A DNA stretch of 25,265 bases, taken from Coxiellaceae bacterium (GTDB lineage: Bacteria > Pseudomonadota > Gammaproteobacteria > Coxiellales > Coxiellaceae). A program made the translations under genes and the position numbers. The notes below the pieces were generated by a model. The model was given only the letters and a program-made list of their open reading frames with translations. It was not told the origin of the DNA and made no database searches. The stretch is taken from assembly GCA_014238445.1 (NCBI GenBank), contig JABABC010000159.1:1-25265 (forward strand), read 5' to 3'. Shown in pieces: positions 1-8,131 of the stretch; within the stretch, counting starts at the first letter, position 1; each line of letters begins with the position of its first letter.

Positions 1-894
1 ATCTTAGAGCACATTGAACAAGCTGGGGTGCATTCAGGTGATTCATCCTGTGTATTGCCTCCACACAGTTTAACGTCAGCGCAGCAGAAGGAATTATGTC
101 GGCAGGTGGAATTGTTGGCATTAGAGTTGGGTGTTGTGGGTTTGATCAATATTCAATTTGCCCTAAAAGAGGGTGCGGTGTTTGTGTTGGAAGTGAACCC
201 GCGTGCCTCTCGAACGGTACCGTTCATAGCAAAAGCCACGGGAATTTCTCTCGCAAAGATTGCCGCACGCTGTATGGCGGGTGAATCATTAGCTGACCAG
301 GGTGTTTCGCCAGTGAACTTGTCTGCCTACTATGCTGTGAAAAAGCCTGTTTTTCCCTTCGCCAAGTTTCCACCGGCAGACCCTATTTTAGGACCTGAGA
401 TGCGCTCTACTGGCGAGGTAATGGGGGTCGGGCGGTGTCATGGTGAGGCTTTTGCCCAGGCGCAACTAGCCATTGGGCAGTGTTTGCCAGATCACGGTGT
501 AGCCTTTCTTAGTGTGAGGGATATGGATAAGCTTAAGTTGAAGACCCTGGCTTCTTCACTGGTGGATCAGGGCTTTAAGCTGATTGCTACACGAGGAACG
601 GCAGCTTCACTGCTGTTGCAGAATATAGCGTGTGAGGTCGTGAATAAAGTGGATGAGGGGCGCCCGCATATTGTCGATAAAATTAAGAATCGGGAAGTGC
701 AATTTATTGTTAATACCACAGAGGGGCAGCAAGCTGTAAGTGATTCAGCTACAATCCGCAGTAGTGCTATTCAATATGATGTCTGTTACACTACTACGCT
801 TGCTGGTGGTGAGGCTGCCTGCATGGCATTACGTCAAGGGCCTTCCTCAGTGATTCGTTCATTGCAAGATTTACACACATTATGCCAATCATGA
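1..894 (+). CDS. carB: Carbamoyl-phosphate synthase large subunit, C-terminal part (5' end outside window)
   Basis: The frame is open from base 1, so this is the last 297 residues of CarB, which makes carbamoyl phosphate from bicarbonate, ammonia and ATP for pyrimidine and arginine synthesis. The visible part starts near the end of the second ATP-grasp unit: an HIEQAGVHSGDS stretch, then EVNPRASRTVPF at about residues 64-75, typical of the CarB nucleotide site. From about residue 165 to the end runs the MGS-like allosteric domain, recognisable by FLSVRDMDK and the ATRGTA segment. Length and ending fit the family. The greA gene follows after 10 bases, the usual carAB-greA order of gammaproteobacteria. 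No frameshift is seen. The apparent GTG start at base 28 is internal and not a real start. Confidence 0.97.
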   Translation: MLEHIEQAGVHSGDSSCVLPPHSLTSAQQKELCRQVELLALELGVVGLINIQFALKEGAVFVLEVNPRASRTVPFIAKATGISLAKIAARCMAGESLADQGVSPVNLSAYYAVKKPVFPFAKFPPADPILGPEMRSTGEVMGVGRCHGEAFAQAQLAIGQCLPDHGVAFLSVRDMDKLKLKTLASSLVDQGFKLIATRGTAASLLLQNIACEVVNKVDEGRPHIVDKIKNREVQFIVNTTEGQQAVSDSATIRSSAIQYDVCYTTTLAGGEAACMALRQGPSSVIRSLQDLHTLCQS

Positions 895-904
895 AGAGGT
901 CCGT

Positions 905-1381
905 ATGCAACCCACACCCATAACGCCCATGGGGGCGGAAAAGCTCAATCAAGAATTAAGAACGTTAAAAAGCGTTGATCGACCGCGTGTGATTAATGCG
1001 ATTTCAGAAGCGCGTGCACACGGTGATCTTAAGGAAAATGCAGAATACCATGCGGCTCGTGAGCAGCAAGGTTTAATTGAAGCACGTATTCGTTACTTGG
1101 AAGGTAAGTTGTCGAACTGCCAGGTGATTGATGTGAAACAATTACCCGTGAGTGATCGTGTGGTCTTTGGCTCAACGGTGACGGTGTGTCATGTTGAGGC
1201 AGCCCAAGAAATAACCTACCATATTGTGGGTGAAGATGAGTCTGACTTAAAAGAAAATAAAATTTCCGTCACCTCTCCAATAGCTCGTGCTTTGATTGGC
1301 CGCTCAACGGATGATGAAGTGACCGTACAGACACCTTCCGGTGAAGTGCAGTATGAAGTCGTTAAAGTAGAGTATATTTAA
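905..1381 (+). CDS. greA: Transcription elongation factor GreA
   Basis: GreA binds the RNA polymerase secondary channel and stimulates cleavage of backtracked transcripts. The 158-residue protein is full length for the family. The N-terminal coiled-coil hairpin (about 1-75) carries the HGDLKENAEYHAA tip, with acidic residues D41 and E44 at the positions used to coordinate catalytic Mg2+ in E. coli GreA. The C-terminal FKBP-like domain (about 80-158) contains SPIARALIG and ends in EVVKVEYI. The start ATG is preceded by AGAGGT seven bases upstream. The gene lies 10 bases after carB and is probably cotranscribed with it. Confidence 0.98.
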   Translation: MQPTPITPMGAEKLNQELRTLKSVDRPRVINAISEARAHGDLKENAEYHAAREQQGLIEARIRYLEGKLSNCQVIDVKQLPVSDRVVFGSTVTVCHVEAAQEITYHIVGEDESDLKENKISVTSPIARALIGRSTDDEVTVQTPSGEVQYEVVKVEYI

Positions 1382-1431
1382 CTAAATACTAGTTCTATCT
1401 AAATATTTTAAAATAACATTGAGGTTACTGT

Positions 1432-2823
1432 ATGTCGGACCAAGACTCAGCCCAAGAACTCAATGGGATCATTATTGTTGTCGCTAGCATTGCGGCGGTA
1501 TGTGGTATTTTATTTGGTTTTGATACAGGCGTCATTTCAGGTGCCATATTGTATTTAGACGATCAATGGCAGTTTTCAGCGTGGATGAATGGAACTTTGG
1601 TATCTTCCGTTTTGTTTGGCGCCTTTGTGGGTGCTTTGGCAGGCGGCGTGGTGGCTGATCGATTTGGGCGTCGTAATGTCCTATTGGTAACGGCATTGAT
1701 TTTTTTATTTGCAACGGCTTTCTCTGCATTAGCGACAGACTATTCCATGCTGCTCGTATCTCGGCTATTTGTTGGCTTCGCAATTGGGATTGCTGCTTTT
1801 GTTGCGCCTGTTTATATTTCTGAAATTGCACCTGCTTCACATCGAGGTAAGTTAGTATCATTGAATCAATTAGCGGTCACTATCGGCATTTTATTGGCTT
1901 TTTTGGTGGATGTACTGTGTTCTAAACTGTTTCCTGATGCATTGGCCTGGCGTTGGATGTTTGCAGCGGGCATTATCCCTGCCATGGTTTTATTTGTAGG
2001 TTTGTTATTTTTACCCAAAAGCCCCCGTTGGTTGCTATTGAAAGGGCGTGAGTCTGAAGCCTTAGAAAAATTACGCTGGTTACGACGTCAAAAAAATGTT
2101 CAAAAAGAACTGGATGTCATGCGACTTAATTTAACGGACAGTGGGCGTTGGCGTGATATGTGGCAGTCATGGTTGCGTCCAGCTTTTATTATTGGCTTTG
2201 GGTTGGGTTTCTTTCAGCAATTCACGGGGATCAATACCATCATTTACTATGCGCCTACCATTTTTCAAATGGCTGGGCAGCATTCCACTACAGCGGCGCT
2301 TTTCTCCACAGTCGGCGTTGGTGTTGTGAATGTTCTATTCACTATTATTGCACTCCCATTGATCGATCGATTGGGGCGTCGGCCCCTATTGTTTATTGGC
2401 TTAAGTTTGATGGTGGTGAGTTTAATGGCTTTAGCAATCGCTTTTCGCTTAGGTGAGGGTGTTGCATGGCTTCCTACGATTGCATTGTTAGGCATGTTGT
2501 TTTTTATTGTAGGTTTTGCAATTAGTCTGGGCCCGATCATGTGGTTGATGTTTGCAGAAATATTTCCTTTGTCGATCCGTGCAAGAGCAGCTAGCTTAGC
2601 TGCAGCTGTCAGTTGGTTGTTTAATGGAATTGTCTCAGGTTCATTTAAATCACTCGTGGCTTATTTGGGGGTCTCTAATACTTTTGTACTTTATGGTGTT
2701 ATGGGTGCTCTTGGGCTTGTTTTTGTATTTTATTGTGTACCTGAAACTAAAGGGGTTGATTTAGAAGTGATTGAAGCTAATTTGAGAAAAGGGCTTTCAG
2801 GTCGTGATTTAGTGAATTCATAG
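1432..2823 (+). CDS. MFS sugar porter, probable sugar:H+ symporter (XylE/GalP type)
   Basis: This 463-residue inner-membrane protein has twelve predicted membrane segments and belongs to the sugar porter branch of the major facilitator superfamily. Signatures in order are GFDTGVISGA in segment 1, DRFGRR in the 2-3 loop, the PKSPRWLL motif before the central loop, QQFTGINTIIYYAP in segment 7, DRLGRRPLL between segments 8 and 9, GPIMWLMFAEIFP in segment 10, and PETKG near the C terminus. Sugar-binding positions known from XylE (Gln in NQLAVTIG, the QQ pair and Asn in segment 7, Trp in segment 10) are kept, so it should be active. The substrate (xylose, galactose, arabinose or inositol) cannot be read from sequence. 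A GAGGT ribosome site lies before the ATG. Its stop codon is only 3 bases from the stop of the convergent gene at 2827. Confidence 0.93.
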   Translation: MSDQDSAQELNGIIIVVASIAAVCGILFGFDTGVISGAILYLDDQWQFSAWMNGTLVSSVLFGAFVGALAGGVVADRFGRRNVLLVTALIFLFATAFSALATDYSMLLVSRLFVGFAIGIAAFVAPVYISEIAPASHRGKLVSLNQLAVTIGILLAFLVDVLCSKLFPDALAWRWMFAAGIIPAMVLFVGLLFLPKSPRWLLLKGRESEALEKLRWLRRQKNVQKELDVMRLNLTDSGRWRDMWQSWLRPAFIIGFGLGFFQQFTGINTIIYYAPTIFQMAGQHSTTAALFSTVGVGVVNVLFTIIALPLIDRLGRRPLLFIGLSLMVVSLMALAIAFRLGEGVAWLPTIALLGMLFFIVGFAISLGPIMWLMFAEIFPLSIRARAASLAAAVSWLFNGIVSGSFKSLVAYLGVSNTFVLYGVMGALGLVFVFYCVPETKGVDLEVIEANLRKGLSGRDLVNS

Positions 2824-2826
2824 TCT

Positions 2827-3810
2827 CTAGCGGGACGCCGATACAGTGTTGGATATTTTTTTCCAGCCGAGTTGTTTAGACATCATATCGAGTGCTGATG
2901 ACATGCTGGCTTTGAATTTTTCATCTTTTTTACTTTTTGTTATATTTTCAGTGCTAGGTAAGAAATCGTATTGGATAGATGAAAATCCCGGATGTTTGAT
3001 AAGGGATTCTATCGTTGTATTGTTTTGTTGAGTCGTTAGGTAGTCTGAAGATCTTTCTATAATGAAGGCATATTGAGCGAGGTGTCGTTCTGTGATTGTT
3101 AATTTAAAGGGCAGTGCATTTCTGTGTGCTTTTTGAAACAATGGCTTCATGGTGCTGTTGTAATAATCCTCATTAAAGAGTATTTCTGGATTCGTTAAAG
3201 GGTCATAGATAAGTGTGTTTGTTTTTGGACGTGAAAGTTTGATGATGAATTGGTCGATATCGGTGTATGACTTGACAGTGATTGTGAAGCCGCTTCCTTG
3301 AAGTATGGAAAACAGATTGATAGCACTAAAACAAGTTCGATGTGCACAGTTTCCACGCAGGCTGTGTTGAAAAGTCATTGCACGGTGCATTAAAAAATGA
3401 CATTTCCCTTGGTTTCCTGCATTGGTATGCCCCCAGAATTGATGGCGATTATTTGGCCAGAAAGATACTCTTTCTTGACTGGTTGAAGTCGGTGACAGCG
3501 GGTCAAAAATTTTCTCACAGAGTGCTGTTTCCAATCGGCTTTGCAGCGGATCACTCTGTGCTATTAATGCTTTGTATTGTAATGAATAATGCTCACTTAT
3601 AGCTGTTTGTTGGTGAGAGGGTGCTGTGGTGAAGAGTTTGGATAGTAGATCTTCTAGAACACTCCGACGTTTTTGTATTTCTTCAGGGCTTATCACAAGT
3701 GGTAATTGAGTGTTTGCCCATTCACGGAGTGGATAAATAGTTTGTTCGGCGTCTTGTTGAGAGCCAGGGCTTTTTAGATGAGGTTTTTTGTTTCTGCTGT
3801 CTTCGTTCAT
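2827..3810 (-). CDS. Orphan protein with a possible degenerate cysteine-protease-like core
   Basis: I do not recognise this 327-residue protein. It has no signal peptide or membrane segment and looks soluble. The N terminus (1-25) is polar and probably disordered. The middle resembles papain/transglutaminase-like effector enzymes: a GNCAHRTC segment (C155, C160) at the head of a helix, a strand DQFIIKL (186-192), and a strand ending IYDPL (D203). In active relatives the middle strand usually begins Asp-His; here it is Asp-Gln (Q187), so the catalytic His may be lost. This resemblance is my inference from motif spacing, not a detected homology. The C terminus is Lys/Ser-rich with no domain. 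It lies downstream of the glycerate kinase gene but 175 bases away, with a candidate promoter of its own, and its ribosome site is weak. It could be a translocated or toxin-like protein, or an inactive enzyme. Confidence 0.75.
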   Translation of the reverse strand: MNEDSRNKKPHLKSPGSQQDAEQTIYPLREWANTQLPLVISPEEIQKRRSVLEDLLSKLFTTAPSHQQTAISEHYSLQYKALIAQSDPLQSRLETALCEKIFDPLSPTSTSQERVSFWPNNRHQFWGHTNAGNQGKCHFLMHRAMTFQHSLRGNCAHRTCFSAINLFSILQGSGFTITVKSYTDIDQFIIKLSRPKTNTLIYDPLTNPEILFNEDYYNSTMKPLFQKAHRNALPFKLTITERHLAQYAFIIERSSDYLTTQQNNTTIESLIKHPGFSSIQYDFLPSTENITKSKKDEKFKASMSSALDMMSKQLGWKKISNTVSASR

Positions 3811-3854
3811 GTCTTTTTCGTGATGTCGTTGGTTTTATAGGCTCAATGAGTATG

Positions 3855-3883
3855 ATTGTTAGTGAGTTAGTGTCATTTTTCAA
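3855..3883 (-). promoter_or_regulatory. Candidate sigma70 promoter for the orphan gene ending at 2827
   Basis: Read on the minus strand, TTGAAA (3883-3878, five of six to the -35 consensus), a 17-base spacer and AACAAT (3860-3855, four of six to the -10 consensus) lie about 45 bases upstream of the start codon at 3810. The spacing is optimal. This suggests transcription independent of the valS-hinT-kinase unit. Transcription data are not available. Confidence 0.4.
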
Positions 3884-3985
3884 GGTTTTTTTAGTAACTT
3901 ATGTTCACTTAAGGGCGGTCGAGTATTTCATGCTGCAGGTGTTGTTTTATTTCAATGATAGGTGTTGTCCCTTTGGCTGGTTGAC

Positions 3986-4843
3986 TTATCCTCGCAAGTC
4001 ATTGGCTTCAATCACCCTATCAGCAACTGTCGGTAAGTGCTTGAGTTGAGAGTGAAAAATTCTTTCATGATGCATTAAAAACTCAGTCACATCAGACTTC
4101 GATAGGGGTGTGTAATCTGGTGATGCTTTATTAAGAGTAAGCTCTGTTTGGTATCTGTTATTGATGACGCCATTAAATTCATTAACCTTGAGGTAAATTA
4201 AATGATCGATGAGATCAAAGCTCGGTTGAAGATCGCGCAGTGTGTCGTTGGCGATAGTTCTCCATATGACATTAGGGTCTTGCTCAGCTTCGAGTGGATT
4301 GATGGGTTTGTTCAGTTCGGTGGGTGTTTGAGGTTTTGCTTTGAGACAAAAACCTTCGAATAAAATAATATGCACAGGGTTGGGTGCAATGCCCCAGTCT
4401 TTTTCCGGTAGGCGATCATCACAGACTTTTGAAAATCGAGGGACTTTAACGGTTGTTGGTGTTGCATGTTTTAACGATTGGAGTGTGTGAAATAGAAGCG
4501 GCACGTCTAATGTGCCAACACTGCGTGTTTGTAATAAAGGGTGTGTGTTTGCGGCGAGTTTTTTCCGTGTTGATTGTGGTAATAAAAAGTCATCGATCGA
4601 TAGAGCGATACTGTGAATGCTATGGTGTTTCAGTAGTTCGGCGAGTAGTTGGGCAAGTGTTGATTTCCCTGAACCATTACTCCCCGCTATACCGATGATG
4701 GTCGGTTTTTTATGTGTGGCCCAGGAGAGGACTTGCTTCAATAGAGACGAATAAACGGTGTTAGATCGATCGAAACAAGGACAGGTTATATCCCGTTTTC
4801 TAAAAAAGTCTTGTATGATGGATAGTTCATCAAAAGATAGCAT
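3986..4843 (-). CDS. P-loop kinase of the D-glycerate kinase (GLYK) family
   Basis: This 285-residue protein has a Walker A motif GSNGSGKST (54-62), an IDDF motif (83-86) that probably serves as the acidic metal-binding strand, VPRFSKVCDDR (134-144), and FEGF (162-165), a pattern shared by the plant-type glycerate kinase branch of the uridine kinase/phosphoribulokinase fold. The likely reaction is ATP-dependent phosphorylation of D-glycerate to a phosphoglycerate that enters glycolysis; position specificity and even the substrate are inferred. I chose the ATG at 4843 because AAGGA sits seven bases upstream. A longer frame reaching 4900 would run into hinT and has no better ribosome site. The gene follows hinT by 25 bases and is probably in the valS-hinT operon. 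Confidence 0.82.
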   Translation of the reverse strand: MLSFDELSIIQDFFRKRDITCPCFDRSNTVYSSLLKQVLSWATHKKPTIIGIAGSNGSGKSTLAQLLAELLKHHSIHSIALSIDDFLLPQSTRKKLAANTHPLLQTRSVGTLDVPLLFHTLQSLKHATPTTVKVPRFSKVCDDRLPEKDWGIAPNPVHIILFEGFCLKAKPQTPTELNKPINPLEAEQDPNVIWRTIANDTLRDLQPSFDLIDHLIYLKVNEFNGVINNRYQTELTLNKASPDYTPLSKSDVTEFLMHHERIFHSQLKHLPTVADRVIEANDLRG

Positions 4844-4868
4844 AGCCTCATCCTTGAGTGTTGATGGT

Positions 4869-5210
4869 TTAGCCGGGCGGCCATTGCATGACTCTGCCAC
4901 CTAAAATATGTAAGTGTAGGTGGAAGACGCTTTGTCCCGCTTTAGCGCCATTATTAATGACCACGCGATAAGCATCGCCAATACCTTCATCGTTAGCAAT
5001 TTTATTCGCTGTTAAGAGTAAGTGTCCAAGGAGAGCTTGGTGGTCTTCTGTTATTTTGCTAAGTTGTGTGATAGCTGTTTTAGGTATCACTAAGATATGT
5101 GTGGGTGCTTGTGGTTGAGTATCACGGAATGCTAAGCAGAGCTCATCTTCATAGACAATATCAGCTGGGATGCTTTTATCTATGATGCGTTGAAATAGTG
5201 TGTCTGTCAT
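4869..5210 (-). CDS. hinT: HIT-family purine nucleoside phosphoramidase, HinT-like
   Basis: The 113-residue protein has the complete histidine-triad signature HLHLH near the C terminus after QSVF, and the N-terminal FQRIIDKSIPADIVYEDE block of the HinT branch. HinT enzymes hydrolyse AMP-linked phosphoramidates, including aminoacyl-adenylates made by tRNA synthetases. The C terminus, ending WPPG, matches the short tail of bacterial HinT proteins. The gene starts 18 bases after valS with GAGAGGG just before the ATG, so it is probably cotranscribed. Pairing with an aminoacyl-tRNA synthetase gene is functionally sensible but not proof of a specific partnership. Confidence 0.95.
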   Translation of the reverse strand: MTDTLFQRIIDKSIPADIVYEDELCLAFRDTQPQAPTHILVIPKTAITQLSKITEDHQALLGHLLLTANKIANDEGIGDAYRVVINNGAKAGQSVFHLHLHILGGRVMQWPPG

Positions 5211-5228
5211 AGTCCCTCTCGTGGTGGG

Positions 5229-7988
5229 TTAGAGCGCAGCAATGCGGTCACGTTGAGTGCTTAATCGTTCAATCGCTTCAGCAGCGTGTTGTAGTTTTTC
5301 TTTTTCCTTGTTAACGACGTGCTCCGGTGCTTTTTCGGAATAGCTTGGATTGTTAAGTCTTTGCTCGGATTGAGTGCGCTCTTTTTCTAGCTTTTGGATC
5401 GCTTTATCCAAGCGTTTTAATTCCGCATCTTTGTCAATGATGCCTGCCAAAGGTAAGTGAATTTCCAGTTGTTCCATCACGGCCGTTGCACTGGGGGGGG
5501 GAGTGGCTTCATGATCCAACCATGTGAGTGACGCTAAGCGCGCTAAAGATTGGATTAATGCATTGAACTTATCGCTGTGTTGCTGGTCATGATCGTTGCC
5601 GTGTTGTAATAAGACTTGAATGCGATGCCCGGGCGGTACGTTCATTTCGCTGCGGATGTTGCGAATATGACCAGTCAGTGTTTTTAACCACTCTATCGAT
5701 TGTTCAGCTTCCGCGTCTTGTTGTTCTATTTTGTCACAAGGGTAAGTAGCCATCATGATCGATGAGCCTTGGATATTAAGAGGTGTTTTAATGCTTTGCC
5801 ATATTTCTTCGGTAATGAACGGCATAAAGGGGTGCATTAGGCGCAGAGCAGTCTCTAATGTGGATAGTAAGGTATAACGTGTCATGGCACGTTCATCATC
5901 TGATGTTGATGTATCATTGAGTTGGCATTTAGCGATTTCTAAGTACCAGTCGCAGTAATCATTCCATATAAATTCGTAGAGCGCTTGTGCGGCAAGGTCA
6001 AAGCGGTACTGGTCTAGTGATTGGTTAACTTTCTTGACCGTGTGGTTTAAGCAAGACCGTATCCACCGGTCAGTGATTGATGGGTTGCTAGTGTCGCGGA
6101 TAGGTTGATTTTCTATGTTCATCAACACAAAGCGAGCGGCATTCCATAGTTTATTACAGAAGTTTCGGTAGCCTTCAATGCGGCCGAGGTCAAGGCGAAT
6201 GTCACGCCCGGTTGATGCGAGTGCGCAAAAGGTAAAGCGGAGTGCATCGGTGCCATGTTCTTTAATGCCTTCAGGGAATTCTTTGGGGGTGTTTTTGATA
6301 ATCTGTTGTTTAAGGTGCGGCTGAATAATACTCTGCATGCGCTTATTCATTAAATCATCTAACTCAATCCCGTCGATGAGATCGATGGGGTCAATGATGT
6401 TACCTTTGGATTTTGACATTTTTTGGCCTTGACCATCACGAATCAAGCCGTGGATATATACTTCTCGGAAAGGTACGTCACCCACGAGTTTGAGCCCCAT
6501 CATGACCATGCGAGCCACCCAGAAGAAAATGATATCAAACCCTGTAACCAGGACTTGGCTGGGATAAAAGGTGTTGAGTGCTTCAGTGTTTTCCGGCCAT
6601 CCTAAACTAGAAAAAGGCCATAATGCGGCAGTAAACCACGTATCCAGTATGTCTTCGTCCTGTGATAGGGGGGTTGAATCAGGCATGTTATGCCGTTTGC
6701 GAACATCTGCTTCATCGTGGCCAACATAAGGTTTGCCTTGATCATCATACCAGACAGGGATACGGTGCCCCCACCAGAGCTGTCGACTGATGCACCAGTC
6801 TTGAATATTTTCCAGCCATTGCAGGTAGGTTTTATTCCAGTTTTCAGGGACGAAACGTAAGTCGCCATTTTTAACAGCATCGATGGCAGGTTTGGCCAAT
6901 GATTCCATCTTGATGAACCATTGATCAGTTAAGAGGGGCTCAATGATGACGCCGCTGCGATCACCTACGGGGACTTGTAGAGTGTGTGGCTCTGTTTTAA
7001 CGAGTAAATCTTGCTCTGTGAGGTCTTGGATGATTTGTTGACGCGCGTCAAAGCGGTCCATGCCTTGGTAGGCGGTTGGAGCATTATCATTTAAACAGGC
7101 GGATTCAGTTAAGATATTCAGTAGCTCTAGTTCGTGTCGCTGTCCCATCGCGTAATCATTGAAATCGTGTGCAGGTGTGATTTTCACGCAACCCGTTCCA
7201 AAGTCACGGTCAACTTCATCATCAGCAATGATGGGGATGTGTCTATCAGTTAGTGGGAGTTGCACAGCTTCACCAATGAGGTGGCTGTAACGTGTGTCAT
7301 CCGGGTGTACTGCAATCGCCATGTCGCCCAGCATGGTTTCAGGGCGCGTGGTGGCAACCGTGACAAAGGTGCTTGATTTGTTTACTAATGGGTATCTAAT
7401 ATGCCAAAGATGACCTTGTTGTTCTTCATTAAGAACTTCTAAATCAGAAACAGCGGTTTGTAGTGCAGGGTCCCAGTTCACTAAGCGTTTTCCACGATAG
7501 ATTAACCCTTCTTCAAAAAGACGGATAAACGCTTCAGAAGTCGCATGGCTGACTTGCGGGCCCATGCTGAATTGTGCGCGCTCCCAATCTAAGGAAGCTC
7601 CGAGTCGGTGCATTTGCCGAGTGATACGATCCCCGGATTGTTCGCGCCACTCCCAAGCTTTTTTTAGGAAGGCTTCTCGACCTAGGTCGTGTCGTGTTTG
7701 ATTATTTTTGGCTAGTTCACGCTCAACCACCATTTGAGTTGCAATACCTGCATGGTCTGTGCCCGGTTGCCAGAGGGTATTGCTCCCTTGCATACGTTGT
7801 CGGCGGATCAGTGTGTCCATCAGGCTGAGTTGGAAGCCATGTCCCATGTGTAAAGTGCCAGTGACGTTAGGGGGTGGTAGCATAATAGCGTAGGGTGAGC
7901 CCATTTGGCTGGGTTGATAGAAAGCTTGAGATTCCCATAAGGCATTCCAGCGTTGTTCTATATCGGTAGGTTGATAAGTTTTTTCCAT
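5229..7988 (-). CDS. valS: Valine--tRNA ligase
   Basis: This class I synthetase of 919 residues charges tRNA-Val. Motifs: PPPNVTGTLHMGH at 38-50 carrying the HIGH-type signature, the CP1 editing domain in the middle, KMSKS at 523-527, the anticodon-binding helical domain, and a C-terminal coiled coil (about 855-919) typical of ValRS. The start at 7988 (MEKTYQP) matches the family N terminus; an in-frame ATG at 8027 would add 13 unconserved residues, and neither start has a strong ribosome site. An uninterrupted run of nine C on the coding strand (5501-5493) encodes P830-P832 in the linker before the coiled coil, a second proline triplet besides the conserved active-site one. The gene is divergent from lptF and is followed by hinT. 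Confidence 0.97.
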   Translation of the reverse strand: MEKTYQPTDIEQRWNALWESQAFYQPSQMGSPYAIMLPPPNVTGTLHMGHGFQLSLMDTLIRRQRMQGSNTLWQPGTDHAGIATQMVVERELAKNNQTRHDLGREAFLKKAWEWREQSGDRITRQMHRLGASLDWERAQFSMGPQVSHATSEAFIRLFEEGLIYRGKRLVNWDPALQTAVSDLEVLNEEQQGHLWHIRYPLVNKSSTFVTVATTRPETMLGDMAIAVHPDDTRYSHLIGEAVQLPLTDRHIPIIADDEVDRDFGTGCVKITPAHDFNDYAMGQRHELELLNILTESACLNDNAPTAYQGMDRFDARQQIIQDLTEQDLLVKTEPHTLQVPVGDRSGVIIEPLLTDQWFIKMESLAKPAIDAVKNGDLRFVPENWNKTYLQWLENIQDWCISRQLWWGHRIPVWYDDQGKPYVGHDEADVRKRHNMPDSTPLSQDEDILDTWFTAALWPFSSLGWPENTEALNTFYPSQVLVTGFDIIFFWVARMVMMGLKLVGDVPFREVYIHGLIRDGQGQKMSKSKGNIIDPIDLIDGIELDDLMNKRMQSIIQPHLKQQIIKNTPKEFPEGIKEHGTDALRFTFCALASTGRDIRLDLGRIEGYRNFCNKLWNAARFVLMNIENQPIRDTSNPSITDRWIRSCLNHTVKKVNQSLDQYRFDLAAQALYEFIWNDYCDWYLEIAKCQLNDTSTSDDERAMTRYTLLSTLETALRLMHPFMPFITEEIWQSIKTPLNIQGSSIMMATYPCDKIEQQDAEAEQSIEWLKTLTGHIRNIRSEMNVPPGHRIQVLLQHGNDHDQQHSDKFNALIQSLARLASLTWLDHEATPPPSATAVMEQLEIHLPLAGIIDKDAELKRLDKAIQKLEKERTQSEQRLNNPSYSEKAPEHVVNKEKEKLQHAAEAIERLSTQRDRIAAL

Positions 7989-8057
7989 GAAGACGCGCCA
8001 TTGTGACTGGGTTGACAAGCGGCACATTGTTTCATAAACACTAGGGTTTGTCAGCCT

Positions 8058-8086
8058 TTGCGACGATTAGGAATAACGGGTAAGAT
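8058..8086 (+). promoter_or_regulatory. Candidate sigma70 promoter for lptF-lptG
   Basis: TTGCGA (8058-8063) and TAAGAT (8081-8086) are separated by exactly 17 bases; each matches four of six consensus positions. Transcription would start near 8093, giving a leader of about 40 bases before the GTG of lptF. The site sits in the 143-base divergent region shared with valS. Confidence 0.4.
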
Positions 8087-8131
8087 AGCCAGGGATTTAT
8101 TCAGTACTCATTATTCTTTTTAGGTCAATTT

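Noticed and set aside
3846..4049. Plus-strand frame of 67 codons opposite the kinase gene's end.
   Set aside because: No ribosome site, and it overlaps the conserved C terminus of the kinase; likely chance.
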